Shown here one piece after another: positions 8,263 through 15,842 of a stretch of DNA of 64,000 nucleotides. The notes below the pieces were generated by a model, which was given only the letters and a program-made list of their open reading frames with translations, was not told the origin of the DNA and did not search any database. A program made the position numbers and the translations under genes. Source of the DNA: Helicobacter sp. TUL. GTDB taxonomy: Bacteria > Campylobacterota > Campylobacteria > Campylobacterales > Helicobacteraceae. The first letter of the stretch is position 1, and the number at the start of each line of letters is the position of its first letter. Where the stretch lies: the NCBI RefSeq assembly GCF_002287135.1, contig NZ_NESU01000010.1:1-64000 (forward strand), read 5' to 3'.

Positions 8263-10824
8263 ATGAAAAACACAAATAAAAGAAGCGTAACAACAAAAAG
8301 CGTAGATTCTGTTGATAGTAGCAGAAGAAGTGCATTACGAACAATTGGGCTTTTTAGCACCGTGCCATTTATTGGTGGTGCTTGGATTGGGTGTGGAGAT
8401 TCTTCATCTACGACAACTGATGTGCAAAATATCACAAACTTTAGCACAGATTTAGTGCTTGATGGTGATGTATATACGGCAGCACACTGGGGGGCATTAA
8501 AAGTAAGCGTCAAAGGTGGCAAGATTGTCAAAAGTCAAAACGCTTTTAGCGGATTAGAAGAAAATCCTCTCCAAGCTGTAACAGCAGATTTGGTTGATGG
8601 TAAATACACAAACAGAATAAAAGCACCTATGGTGAGAAAAAGCTACTTAGAAAAACAAGCAGGGAATAATGCTTTGCGTGGTGCTGATGAGTGGGTTGAG
8701 GTGAGCTATGAAGAAGCTATAAAAATAGTGAGCGATGAGATTAAGCGTGTGCGATCTAGCAAAGGTCCAACAGCAATTTATGGTGGTTCTTATGGCTGGA
8801 AATCAAGCGGAAATATGCACAATGCACGCACATTGCTTCATAGATTTTTGAATCTTGGTGGTGGCTTTGTAGGCGGTTTGGGAGATTATTCTACAGGTGC
8901 TGCGCAGGTGATTATGCCTCATGTGCTTGGGACATTGGAAGTGTATGAGCAACAAACTTCTTGGCCATTGGTTTTAGAGCATTCTAAAGTCGTAGTTATT
9001 TGGGGGGCAAATCCTGTTGATACCCTAAGAATCGCGTGGTCATCAAATGATAATCAAGGCTTAGAATACCTTAAAAAACTTCGCGATAGTGGCAAAAAAA
9101 TCATTTGTATAGATCCTGCAAAAAGCTCTACCGTGCAATACTTTGATAGCAAAGCAGAACATATTAGAGTTGTGCCAAACACCGATGTAGCGTTGATGTT
9201 GGGTATTATTCATACAATGCTTGTTACAAATAAATATGATAAAGATTTTATTGCAGACTATACAGAGGGATTTGAAAAATTCCAAAAATATGTAGAGGGC
9301 AAAACTGATGGTGTGGTTAAAGATGCTAAGTGGGCGTCTGATATTTGTGGCGTAAGTGAAGAAAAAATCAAAGAGCTTGCCGAAGTATTTTTTGAGAATC
9401 GCACAATGATTATGGGTGGTTGGAATATGCAACGCCAACACCACGGAGAACAAGCGCATTGGATGCTTGTAGTTTTATCTTCTATGATTGGACAAATCGG
9501 CTTACCAGGCGGTGGTTTTGGCTTTAGCTATCATTATAGCAATGGTGGAGCACCAACAACAAATGCACCTGTAGTCGGTGGTATATCAATAGGTAAAGTT
9601 TCAAGTGGTGGTGCGGAATGGTTGAGCGATGGTTCGGCAGTTTCTATTCCTGTAGCTCGTGTTACTGATATGCTTGCAAACCCAGGGAAAACTATCAAAT
9701 ACAATGGCAAGACAATCAAATATCCAGAGATTGATTTAGTGTATTGGGCTGGTGGCAATCCTTTTGTGCATCACCAAGATACAAATGCACTTCTATCAGC
9801 ATGGAGAAAACCAACAACTATTATCGTGCATGATATGTATTGGACACCTACAGCAAAAATGGCAGATATTGTATTCCCTATCACGACGCCTTATGAGCGC
9901 AATGACATCACGATGAGTGGGGATTATTCTAATATGAATATAAATCCTATGAAGCAAGTCGTTGCACCACTTGAGAAAGCAAAAAGTGATTATCAAGTCT
10001 TTTCGGATTTGGCGGAGGCTTGTGGATTTGGTGAGCAATACACAGAGGGCAAAGCAGAAATGGATTGGATTGAGGAGTTTTATAACGCTGCCTATCAAAA
10101 TGCACAAAAGGCTGGTGTGGTAATGGCTGATGGAAACCCAATGCCAGATTTTCAAACATTTTGGAGTGCTAATAGACCACTTGTGTTTGATGCGACACCA
10201 GAAGGACTTGATTTTGTGCGATATGCAGATTTTAGAGAAGACCCTATCTTAAATCCTCTTGGCACACCTAGCGGTAGGATAGAAATTTATTCTGAAGTTA
10301 TAGAAAAAATGAATTACAAAGATTGTAAGGCATTCCCACAATGGTTTGAGCCAGCAGAATGGAAAGGCATGAAGGATAAACCTGCGGAATTTGCACTTCT
10401 TAGCCCACATCCAAGTTTGAGATTGCATTCACAGCTTGCTAATACAAGATTGCGAGATGAATATGCAGTAGCTAATAGAGAGCCTATTTGGATTAATCCA
10501 GCAGATGCTAAAGCCAAAGATATCCAAAATGGCGATCTTGTGCGTGTATTTAATAAACGCGGACAAATTCTTGCCGGAGCTGTAGTTAGTGATATTGTAG
10601 ATGAGGGCGTGGTGAGAATCTATGAGGGTGCGTGGTATGATCCAAGTGATGCAAGCGAGGCTAATACATTATGCAAAAATGGTAGTGCAAATGTTCTTAC
10701 AATGGATATACCAACTTCTGAACTTGCCAATGGTAATAGTGCCTGCACAGCATTGGTAAATATTGAAAAATACACAGGAACACCACCAGAAAATACTGCA
10801 TTCTTGCCACCAAAAGGTGCGTAA
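8263..10824 (+). CDS. torA: Periplasmic molybdopterin S-/N-oxide reductase (TorA/BisC type)
   Basis: An 853-residue bis-molybdopterin-guanine-dinucleotide reductase of the DMSO/TMAO family. The N terminus has a twin-arginine signal (SRRSALRTIGLFS, about residues 22-34). The active-site segment GDYSTGAAQ near residue 209 supplies the serine ligand to Mo. VVIWGANPVDTLR (about 245), MIMGGWNMQRQHHGEQAHWM (about 385) and the C-terminal PLSPHPS-type region (ALLSPHPSLRLHSQ) are family blocks. There is no N-terminal 4Fe-4S cysteine motif, so electrons must come from the adjacent cytochrome c. Likely substrates are TMAO, DMSO or methionine/biotin sulfoxide; sequence cannot choose among them. A terminator follows directly. 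Confidence 0.92.
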   Translation: MKNTNKRSVTTKSVDSVDSSRRSALRTIGLFSTVPFIGGAWIGCGDSSSTTTDVQNITNFSTDLVLDGDVYTAAHWGALKVSVKGGKIVKSQNAFSGLEENPLQAVTADLVDGKYTNRIKAPMVRKSYLEKQAGNNALRGADEWVEVSYEEAIKIVSDEIKRVRSSKGPTAIYGGSYGWKSSGNMHNARTLLHRFLNLGGGFVGGLGDYSTGAAQVIMPHVLGTLEVYEQQTSWPLVLEHSKVVVIWGANPVDTLRIAWSSNDNQGLEYLKKLRDSGKKIICIDPAKSSTVQYFDSKAEHIRVVPNTDVALMLGIIHTMLVTNKYDKDFIADYTEGFEKFQKYVEGKTDGVVKDAKWASDICGVSEEKIKELAEVFFENRTMIMGGWNMQRQHHGEQAHWMLVVLSSMIGQIGLPGGGFGFSYHYSNGGAPTTNAPVVGGISIGKVSSGGAEWLSDGSAVSIPVARVTDMLANPGKTIKYNGKTIKYPEIDLVYWAGGNPFVHHQDTNALLSAWRKPTTIIVHDMYWTPTAKMADIVFPITTPYERNDITMSGDYSNMNINPMKQVVAPLEKAKSDYQVFSDLAEACGFGEQYTEGKAEMDWIEEFYNAAYQNAQKAGVVMADGNPMPDFQTFWSANRPLVFDATPEGLDFVRYADFREDPILNPLGTPSGRIEIYSEVIEKMNYKDCKAFPQWFEPAEWKGMKDKPAEFALLSPHPSLRLHSQLANTRLRDEYAVANREPIWINPADAKAKDIQNGDLVRVFNKRGQILAGAVVSDIVDEGVVRIYEGAWYDPSDASEANTLCKNGSANVLTMDIPTSELANGNSACTALVNIEKYTGTPPENTAFLPPKGA

Positions 10825-10830
10825 ATTTTT

Positions 10831-10852
10831 AAGTCCGCTTACACGCGGACTT
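10831..10852 (+). terminator. Rho-independent terminator after the oxide reductase
   Basis: Perfect 8-base stem AAGTCCGC / GCGGACTT with a 6-base loop (10839-10844), seven bases after the stop codon, with a T-rich tail. Confidence 0.8.
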
Positions 10853-11137
10853 TATTCATATGTCTGATACATTAGTGAAATATCATACAAAACCTACACA
10901 AGAGAATCTCTAAGAGAATCTAAGCATTACGTTACGATTTGAGCTACTTAACCCACATATATAAAACTTTTAGTGAGATTTTATTTCCTAGTCTTTATAA
11001 TGTATATAGGGATTTAAATGTGATATAAGATTCTAAAGGTTTAGTAGTTAAGGGCGGAGAGGTTAAGAGTGAGTAGAATCTATGAGTGCTTTAGCAAATA
11101 ATATCCATAGAACATAAAAACTAAAAGGAGATTCCAA
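10853..11137. other. Intergenic leader of the LprI-like cluster
   Basis: No ORF with a plausible ribosome-binding site is visible on either strand. TATAAT at 10996-11001 is a candidate -10 box, which would give a long leader of about 130 bases before the first LprI-like gene. AAAAGGAG precedes that gene's ATG. Confidence 0.5.
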
Positions 11138-11953
11138 ATGACAAAAACATTCTTTATTATTTTAACTATGGTGTTTCTAAGCCAAAGTATTAATGCCCAA
11201 AGCCCACAAGAATCTAAACCTAGCTTTGATTGTGTCAAAGCAACTACAAAAGTAGAAAAGATGATATGTGAAGATTCTAGTGGGGAATTACAGAATCTAG
11301 ATAGGCTATATTCTAAACTCTATTTTTCAATCCTAAAGAGTATCCCAAAGGACACAAAGCAAGGGCAGGAGGTGAGAAAGCAAATGCAAAAATTTGCTAA
11401 AAATTTTATGGATTATAGGGATAATATGCGTTGTTTTTTGTTGGCAAAAAATGATGATACAAAAGAAGTTGAGGAAACATTTAGCATAGCACGCGAAAAC
11501 GGAATAATATACGAAAATATGAATTCAGTCCATTTTGGTATCAAAACACATCATTATAAGCCCTGTATAGCAAGGGTTTATAAAATGGGGATTCTATTGC
11601 TTAGCACTAATACTATCGTAGATACAAGTTCTCTCATAGATAAAGATACTTTTTATACTTGTGAGGGCAATATGATACTTGATATTTTTTCGATTAAAGG
11701 TTTGGCTCGTTTTAAATTGTATAGTAGGTTTTTTTCAAAAGAATATGAAGAAGCCATTATAGAGGCTTCCAAAGCACTGCAAGAATTAAGCTCAAATAGT
11801 CGCTATACTCAAGTATGTGTTTTTGAAGATGAGGGGTATATATGCACAAATGGAGAGTGTGAATTTAATTTAGATGAAATGCAAACTAGAGTTATTCAAC
11901 CACTTGATAGATTTATTCAAAATATAGATTTAAGGAAACTAAATGCCAATTAA
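11138..11953 (+). CDS. Exported LprI-like (DUF1311) protein, copy A
   Basis: A 271-residue exported protein: signal peptide (to about INA-QSPQ, residue 20), then an LprI/DUF1311-type module (FDCVKATTKVEKMICED, about 30-46, followed by LQNLDRLYSKLYFSIL). LprI is known as a lysozyme inhibitor in mycobacteria, and the module's conserved Cys pair is present here (FDC and MIC). Residues beyond about 95 are unlike the other copies. Bases 11192-11371 are 96% identical to copy B, and the last codons plus following bases repeat at the end of copy B. The specific function of the variable half is not recognisable. Confidence 0.75.
   Translation: MTKTFFIILTMVFLSQSINAQSPQESKPSFDCVKATTKVEKMICEDSSGELQNLDRLYSKLYFSILKSIPKDTKQGQEVRKQMQKFAKNFMDYRDNMRCFLLAKNDDTKEVEETFSIARENGIIYENMNSVHFGIKTHHYKPCIARVYKMGILLLSTNTIVDTSSLIDKDTFYTCEGNMILDIFSIKGLARFKLYSRFFSKEYEEAIIEASKALQELSSNSRYTQVCVFEDEGYICTNGECEFNLDEMQTRVIQPLDRFIQNIDLRKLNAN
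11192..11371 (+). repeat. 180-bp constant segment, copy A of two
   Basis: By direct alignment, this stretch matches 12375-12554 with 7 mismatches in 180 positions. The flanks on both sides are clearly different. It encodes the end of the signal peptide and the LprI-like module. Confidence 0.9.
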
Positions 11954-11965
11954 AGCAACAAATTT
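11934..11965 (+). repeat. 32-bp shared 3' tail, copy A
   Basis: Matches 13068-13099 with 3 mismatches in 32. In both places it spans the stop codon of an LprI-like gene, marking a common 3' border of the cassette. Confidence 0.8.
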
Positions 11966-11973
11966 TCCGCTTT

Positions 11974-12291
11974 TTGGATTGCAATAATGAAGGTTGCTTG
12001 GCTGAATATGAAACTTTGCATAAATATGCCACTTGTGAAATACGCAAAGATGATAGAATGCTATCTCTAAAAATACTTTCCCCAAAAGAAGCCATTTTGC
12101 GATTAAAAACCAAAGATGAACATAATGCAGAAAAAATATGTGAGCTAACCTTGCAAAAAACACAAAAGGGCTTTAGAGTAGAAAATCCTTTGAATGCAAT
12201 AGAATCTTGCAATACAAGTTTATCTATTTTTGAATCTTGTGGTGCGGAGACTAATCCAGATTGGACTATGGAGTTTATCAAGGAGCAATGA
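11974..12291 (+). pseudogene. Orphan 3' module (no normal start), LprI cluster
   Basis: An open frame of about 105 codons with no ATG and no ribosome-binding site near its first possible start (TTG). The frame stays open further back through the shared tail into the end of copy A, in a different reading frame from copy A. The product would contain several cysteines (CNNEGCLAEY, ATCEIRKDD, KICELTLQK), suggesting an exported, disulfide-bonded domain. The simplest reading is the C-terminal remnant of another cassette protein whose 5' part was lost. It is not obviously a single-frameshift continuation of copy A, because copy A already ends at the same border as copy B. Confidence 0.5.
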
Positions 12292-12320
12292 TGAATATTA
12301 TGGGTTTTAAAGGAGGCTTT

Positions 12321-13076
12321 ATGCAAAAAATTCTAATAGTCTTAGGAGTTTTCTTAATGTTAAGCATTAGTGCCAATGCCCAAAGCCCACAAGAAGCCAA
12401 ACCTAGCTTTGATTGTGTCAAAGCAACTACAAAAGCAGAAAAGATAATATATGAAGATTCTAGTGGGGAATTACAGAATCTAGATAGGCTATATTCTAAA
12501 CTCTATTTTTCAATCCTAAAGAGTATCCCAAAGGATACCAAGCAAGGGCAGGAGACAAGAGAACAACTAAAATATTTTAATAAATCCGTTATGCAGCATA
12601 GAAATATATGGAGTTGCTATTTTGTTGCACCACTTAAGGCAAGACAACAAGAAAACTTTGAACAACATTATCTCAATTATTGCATAAAACAAACTTATTT
12701 AGAAGCTATTGCTACTCTAGGGTTTAAAATGATAGATACAGAAGCCAACAGAGAAAAATGGGGCTTTAATGAAAAAATGGAAGATTTTATTGTCCCAATT
12801 ATAAATGTTAATGGAGTCTATGATGTGGCAGATATAGAGTTTTTGCCTAGTTATAATCTATTTAGTAATTTTTTTGAAAACACTACCAAGGACATTATTA
12901 TAGATTTTATGGCTTACAGCATTATGCAGTGGAATTACTTTCTTGTAGATGTTCGGATTAATGAGGCAAATGAGGATGTTTTTGATGAGGCAGTGGAAAA
13001 ATACAAAATATACTATGACAAGCTATATCAAGCTTTTACAAAAGATAAAAAACTTAATGCATTATTAGGAAACTAA
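12321..13076 (+). CDS. Exported LprI-like protein, copy B
   Basis: A 251-residue protein starting at the ATG preceded by AAAGGAGG (12309-12316); an in-frame upstream extension has no such site. Signal peptide to about SANA-QSPQ, then the constant module nearly identical to copy A, but the second conserved Cys is changed (KIIYED instead of MICED), so the usual disulfide cannot form. The rest (about residues 80-251) is unrelated to copy A by eye and contains its own cysteines. It ends in the same shared tail as copy A. Could be a functional variant or an early stage of decay. Confidence 0.7.
   Translation: MQKILIVLGVFLMLSISANAQSPQEAKPSFDCVKATTKAEKIIYEDSSGELQNLDRLYSKLYFSILKSIPKDTKQGQETREQLKYFNKSVMQHRNIWSCYFVAPLKARQQENFEQHYLNYCIKQTYLEAIATLGFKMIDTEANREKWGFNEKMEDFIVPIINVNGVYDVADIEFLPSYNLFSNFFENTTKDIIIDFMAYSIMQWNYFLVDVRINEANEDVFDEAVEKYKIYYDKLYQAFTKDKKLNALLGN
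12375..12554 (+). repeat. 180-bp constant segment, copy B of two
   Basis: Partner of 11192-11371 (7 mismatches in 180). Two of the differences cause the Cys-to-Tyr and neighbouring changes in the module. Confidence 0.9.
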
Positions 13077-13099
13077 ATGTCAATTAAGACAACAAATTT
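13068..13099 (+). repeat. 32-bp shared 3' tail, copy B
   Basis: Partner of 11934-11965. It spans the stop codon of copy B and is followed by unrelated sequence. Confidence 0.8.
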
Positions 13100-13140
13100 A
13101 AGCTATGAGGAATTTAAAAGCCTACAAAAAAGGAGTTGAT

Positions 13141-13611
13141 ATGAAAAAACTAATTGCGTGTTTGTTTTGCATTTCACTTATAAATGCCAACGAGCTTTTG
13201 GAAAAATTTGATGAATATCCTGCGACAATATATCAAGGGGAGCATAAAATCCCAAAAGATTATCAATGCAGCAATGGAGAGTGTAGAGATATAAATAACA
13301 AACTAGTTGATTTGAGCATTAATTTTGCGGGCAAATATTCCATAATTGCTCATAGTTGCGGAACAGGCTGTAGATTCTATTCGATGTTAAATGTGGAAAA
13401 TGGAGAGGATAACCTCAAGATTTTAAGTTCATTTAATACAATCCCAGATGTAAATGGCAAAGAGACAATAAATGATTTATTCAGTAAAAATGATAGCCGA
13501 CTTTTGGTTGTGAAAACTATCGGTGATACAGGTTGCAAACAAGAAACTTTTTTGTTTGATGGCAATTCTTTAGAACTACTTTCACAATTAGAATCTTGCA
13601 TTGAACAATGA
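13141..13611 (+). CDS. Small exported protein, unrecognised
   Basis: A 156-residue protein starting at the ATG preceded by AAAGGAG (an upstream in-frame ATG lacks a good site). Signal peptide MKKLIACLFCISLINA is followed by a Cys-containing globular domain with the block HSCGTGCRFYSM and later TIGDTGCKQETFLFDG. This resembles an unnamed proteobacterial periplasmic family with a GCGTGC-like motif that I know only by pattern. It lies between LprI-like copies and may be a partner of copy B. No function is claimed. Confidence 0.65.
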   Translation: MKKLIACLFCISLINANELLEKFDEYPATIYQGEHKIPKDYQCSNGECRDINNKLVDLSINFAGKYSIIAHSCGTGCRFYSMLNVENGEDNLKILSSFNTIPDVNGKETINDLFSKNDSRLLVVKTIGDTGCKQETFLFDGNSLELLSQLESCIEQ

Positions 13612-13662
13612 ATAGATTGCAGAATCTTTGCGATTATTAAAAAATAAATGAAGGAGTTAGGT

Positions 13663-14202
13663 ATGAAACATACAATATTTTTTCTTGTTTTTTTATTGTT
13701 TGGGTATGCTAGGGCTGATTCTATTGATACACCTACACAGCAAACTCACAAAATCCAATCGAGCCTGTATAAAAAATGGGAGAAACAATGGGGGAATTAT
13801 CAGTGGAACAATAACGCCATAGGCAATAAATCCTATGCCTTTGAGACTGCTTATATTATCATAGAGATGATTGATAAGAGTGATATAGATGGACTAAGCT
13901 ATTTGTATCAAGCTTTGCAAAAAGATAAGGAGCATAATATGGCATTTCTAAATGGCATAATTGGTGAGCCAACATTTGAGAAAAAGGCAATAGACAAAGC
14001 CAACTTTGAGGCTTTGGAATTTTTGCTTAAAAATGATGTTATAGATATTAATGCAACAATAAGCGATGATGCTTTGCAAGAATATTCTCTACCAACCTAT
14101 GCCACCCAAAAACTCCAAGAAGCTAAAGCTAAGGGAGATTCTAAGGCAATACAAAATTATGAAAAAATCATAAAATTTTTGCAAGAGTATGAGACAAAAT
14201 AG
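13663..14202 (+). CDS. Small exported protein with ankyrin-like stretch
   Basis: A 179-residue protein; the start is the ATG after AAGGAGTTAGGT (13651-13662) rather than the ATG 15 bases earlier, which would put the Shine-Dalgarno inside the gene. A signal peptide (to about ARA-DSID) precedes a helical protein. The segment NFEALEFLLKNDVIDINATI has the spacing of an ankyrin repeat, and an earlier one (DIDGLSYLYQALQKDKEHN) could be a degenerate copy. In an exported setting such proteins are often inhibitors or immunity partners, but nothing here proves this. Confidence 0.6.
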   Translation: MKHTIFFLVFLLFGYARADSIDTPTQQTHKIQSSLYKKWEKQWGNYQWNNNAIGNKSYAFETAYIIIEMIDKSDIDGLSYLYQALQKDKEHNMAFLNGIIGEPTFEKKAIDKANFEALEFLLKNDVIDINATISDDALQEYSLPTYATQKLQEAKAKGDSKAIQNYEKIIKFLQEYETK

Positions 14203-14323
14203 ATACATGAGTGCAATACCAAAATTACAATGCAACAACACAGATTCTATCTTTGAAGCAAGGATAAACAACACACAAAGGCTAATAAGAAAAAAGATAC
14301 CACTCTGGAGTGTAAAGCTATAT

Positions 14324-14440
14324 ATCCCAAAAGACATGAAAGAAGGACGAGAAACAAGAAATCAAATGTAAAAATTCGCTAAAATTTTATGGATTACAGG
14401 AATAATATGCGTTGTTTTATTAGCAGATTAAGATAACATA
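14324..14440 (+). pseudogene. Decayed LprI-like fragment
   Basis: Aligns with copy A from 11342 onward (PKD-x2-GRETRNQM then KFAK). Compared with copy A it has an in-frame stop (the Gln codon of QMQK is TAA), then a one-base deletion in the A-run before TTTTATGG. It continues to match through AATATGCGTTGTTTT. It is a broken relic of a cassette just upstream of copy D. Confidence 0.75.
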
Positions 14441-14461
14441 TTGAAGTTATAAGGAGTTTTT

Positions 14462-15514
14462 ATGCAAAAGATTTTAGTAGTTTTAGGATTTTTCTTAATG
14501 CTAAGTATTAGTATTAATGCACAATCCCCAAAAGAAGCAAAACCTAGCTTTGATTGCGCTAAAGTTAGCACAAAAGCAGAAAAGATAATATGTAATGATG
14601 AAAGTGGGGAGTTAAAAAATTTAGATCGCTATATGGCTGAAATCTATACACAATTAAGAAAAGAATTAAAAATCTCTAAGTTTCCTGATAAAGAAAAAAG
14701 ATTAAAAGATCTTTTAGATTCACAAAGAGCTTTTATTAAAAATTTGGATAAGGTTAATTCTATAACAGGTGCTTATGAAAAACGCATTACACAACTACTT
14801 AAGCTTCTAGGAGAAGTGCTAGATTCTAACAACAAAGAATTATGTGAATATGCAAGAAAAGATCGATTTAATGAGAATAAATGGCAAGAAGTTCCCCCCT
14901 CTGTCAATCCTCCCTTTAGTATAGGTTTTTGTGCTTTTGGAGCAAATAATAAATATGGCGTTTTTTATCATTATTGCACAGAAAAAAGAGAGATTATAAA
15001 AGAAGAAATAGCAAAAGCTATCAAAGAAGAAAGTTCTTATATCAGTCCTCCTAGAGTCTATAAAAGAAAAATTGATATTGATAATGATGGAGTGTTAGAT
15101 AATGTAATTCTTTCAGATGGGGAATATTTTAGTGCACTTTGGATATATAAAAATGGTAAGTTAGATGCAAAAGCAAGTGATAAACTCTATGGAGATGATT
15201 TGCATTTTCATGGAGAAAAAACTAGTTATCAAGTTGTAATGTTTAACGAAGTGCCTCACATAGCATTTACTACATATGCCCTGCCAAGCAATAAAATTTC
15301 AGGAATATCAGAACAAGCAGAATTTAACTCTGAAATTCCTATACTAAGCTATTTATCCTATAATGCTATGGAGTTTAAAGGAAAAAATTATATTACCCTA
15401 TGGAATAAGAGATTTATTCATGATGAGAATTCTACCTATCCAGAAACACGCATTTATCTTTTAGAAGGTAATGAAAGAGAGTTAAAATGTACTTATACAA
15501 GAGGAAATGATTGA
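14462..15514 (+). CDS. Exported LprI-like protein with Ca-binding-like C-terminal part, copy D
   Basis: A 350-residue protein with a signal peptide nearly identical to copy B (MQKILVVLGFFLMLSIS) and the LprI-like module (FDCAKVSTKAEKIICND, both Cys present). A helical middle (about residues 60-130) follows. The C-terminal half from about residue 200 contains DIDNDGVLDN, a DxDxDG loop of the sort that binds calcium in EF-hand/VCBS-like repeats. Codon use is AT-rich. Its stop overlaps the start of a small hydrophobic gene (TGATG), so the pair is translationally coupled. Confidence 0.75.
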   Translation: MQKILVVLGFFLMLSISINAQSPKEAKPSFDCAKVSTKAEKIICNDESGELKNLDRYMAEIYTQLRKELKISKFPDKEKRLKDLLDSQRAFIKNLDKVNSITGAYEKRITQLLKLLGEVLDSNNKELCEYARKDRFNENKWQEVPPSVNPPFSIGFCAFGANNKYGVFYHYCTEKREIIKEEIAKAIKEESSYISPPRVYKRKIDIDNDGVLDNVILSDGEYFSALWIYKNGKLDAKASDKLYGDDLHFHGEKTSYQVVMFNEVPHIAFTTYALPSNKISGISEQAEFNSEIPILSYLSYNAMEFKGKNYITLWNKRFIHDENSTYPETRIYLLEGNERELKCTYTRGND

Positions 15515-15840
15515 TGTTTGAAACAACAAAAAATACGGAGTATTTAGAAGATCTCTTTAAATTTCTTAAAGTTGTTGAGGGTTTTGGTGCATTGCCTTTT
15601 CTTAATACCCTAAGTCTTTATTTATTAAATAGTGTCAAACATACAAAAGGATTTATTAATTTTTGTTTTATTTTGGGTGAGTTTGTTGGTGGTTTTATTA
15701 TTTCTATTTATTTGTATATGGGTTATTTTGTTTGCAATATGGTGTGGTATATGAAAGATTTATTGATTATGAAAAATATATTTTACAAGAGAAAAGGCAC
15801 GCCATTACATATCATCGGTAGATATTGCAGACAATTATAG
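15514..15840 (+). CDS. Small hydrophobic protein coupled to copy D
   Basis: A 108-residue protein with hydrophobic stretches at about 22-40 and 48-75, probably membrane-bound. The ATG shares its A with the stop codon of copy D, so translation is coupled. No family recognised. In the cassette context it is a candidate partner or immunity protein for copy D. It ends two bases before the convergent recG stop. Confidence 0.55.
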   Translation: MFETTKNTEYLEDLFKFLKVVEGFGALPFLNTLSLYLLNSVKHTKGFINFCFILGEFVGGFIISIYLYMGYFVCNMVWYMKDLLIMKNIFYKRKGTPLHIIGRYCRQL

Positions 15841-15842
15841 AT

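Noticed and set aside
11138-12291. Copy A plus the orphan module as one frameshifted gene
   Set aside because: Copy A ends at exactly the same shared tail and stop as copy B, so its stop is likely genuine; the orphan module is better read as a separate remnant.
13077-13139. A 20-codon ORF after copy B, starting in the shared tail
   Set aside because: No ribosome-binding site of its own; it ends inside the Shine-Dalgarno/start region of the next gene. It is explained by the shared tail sequence.
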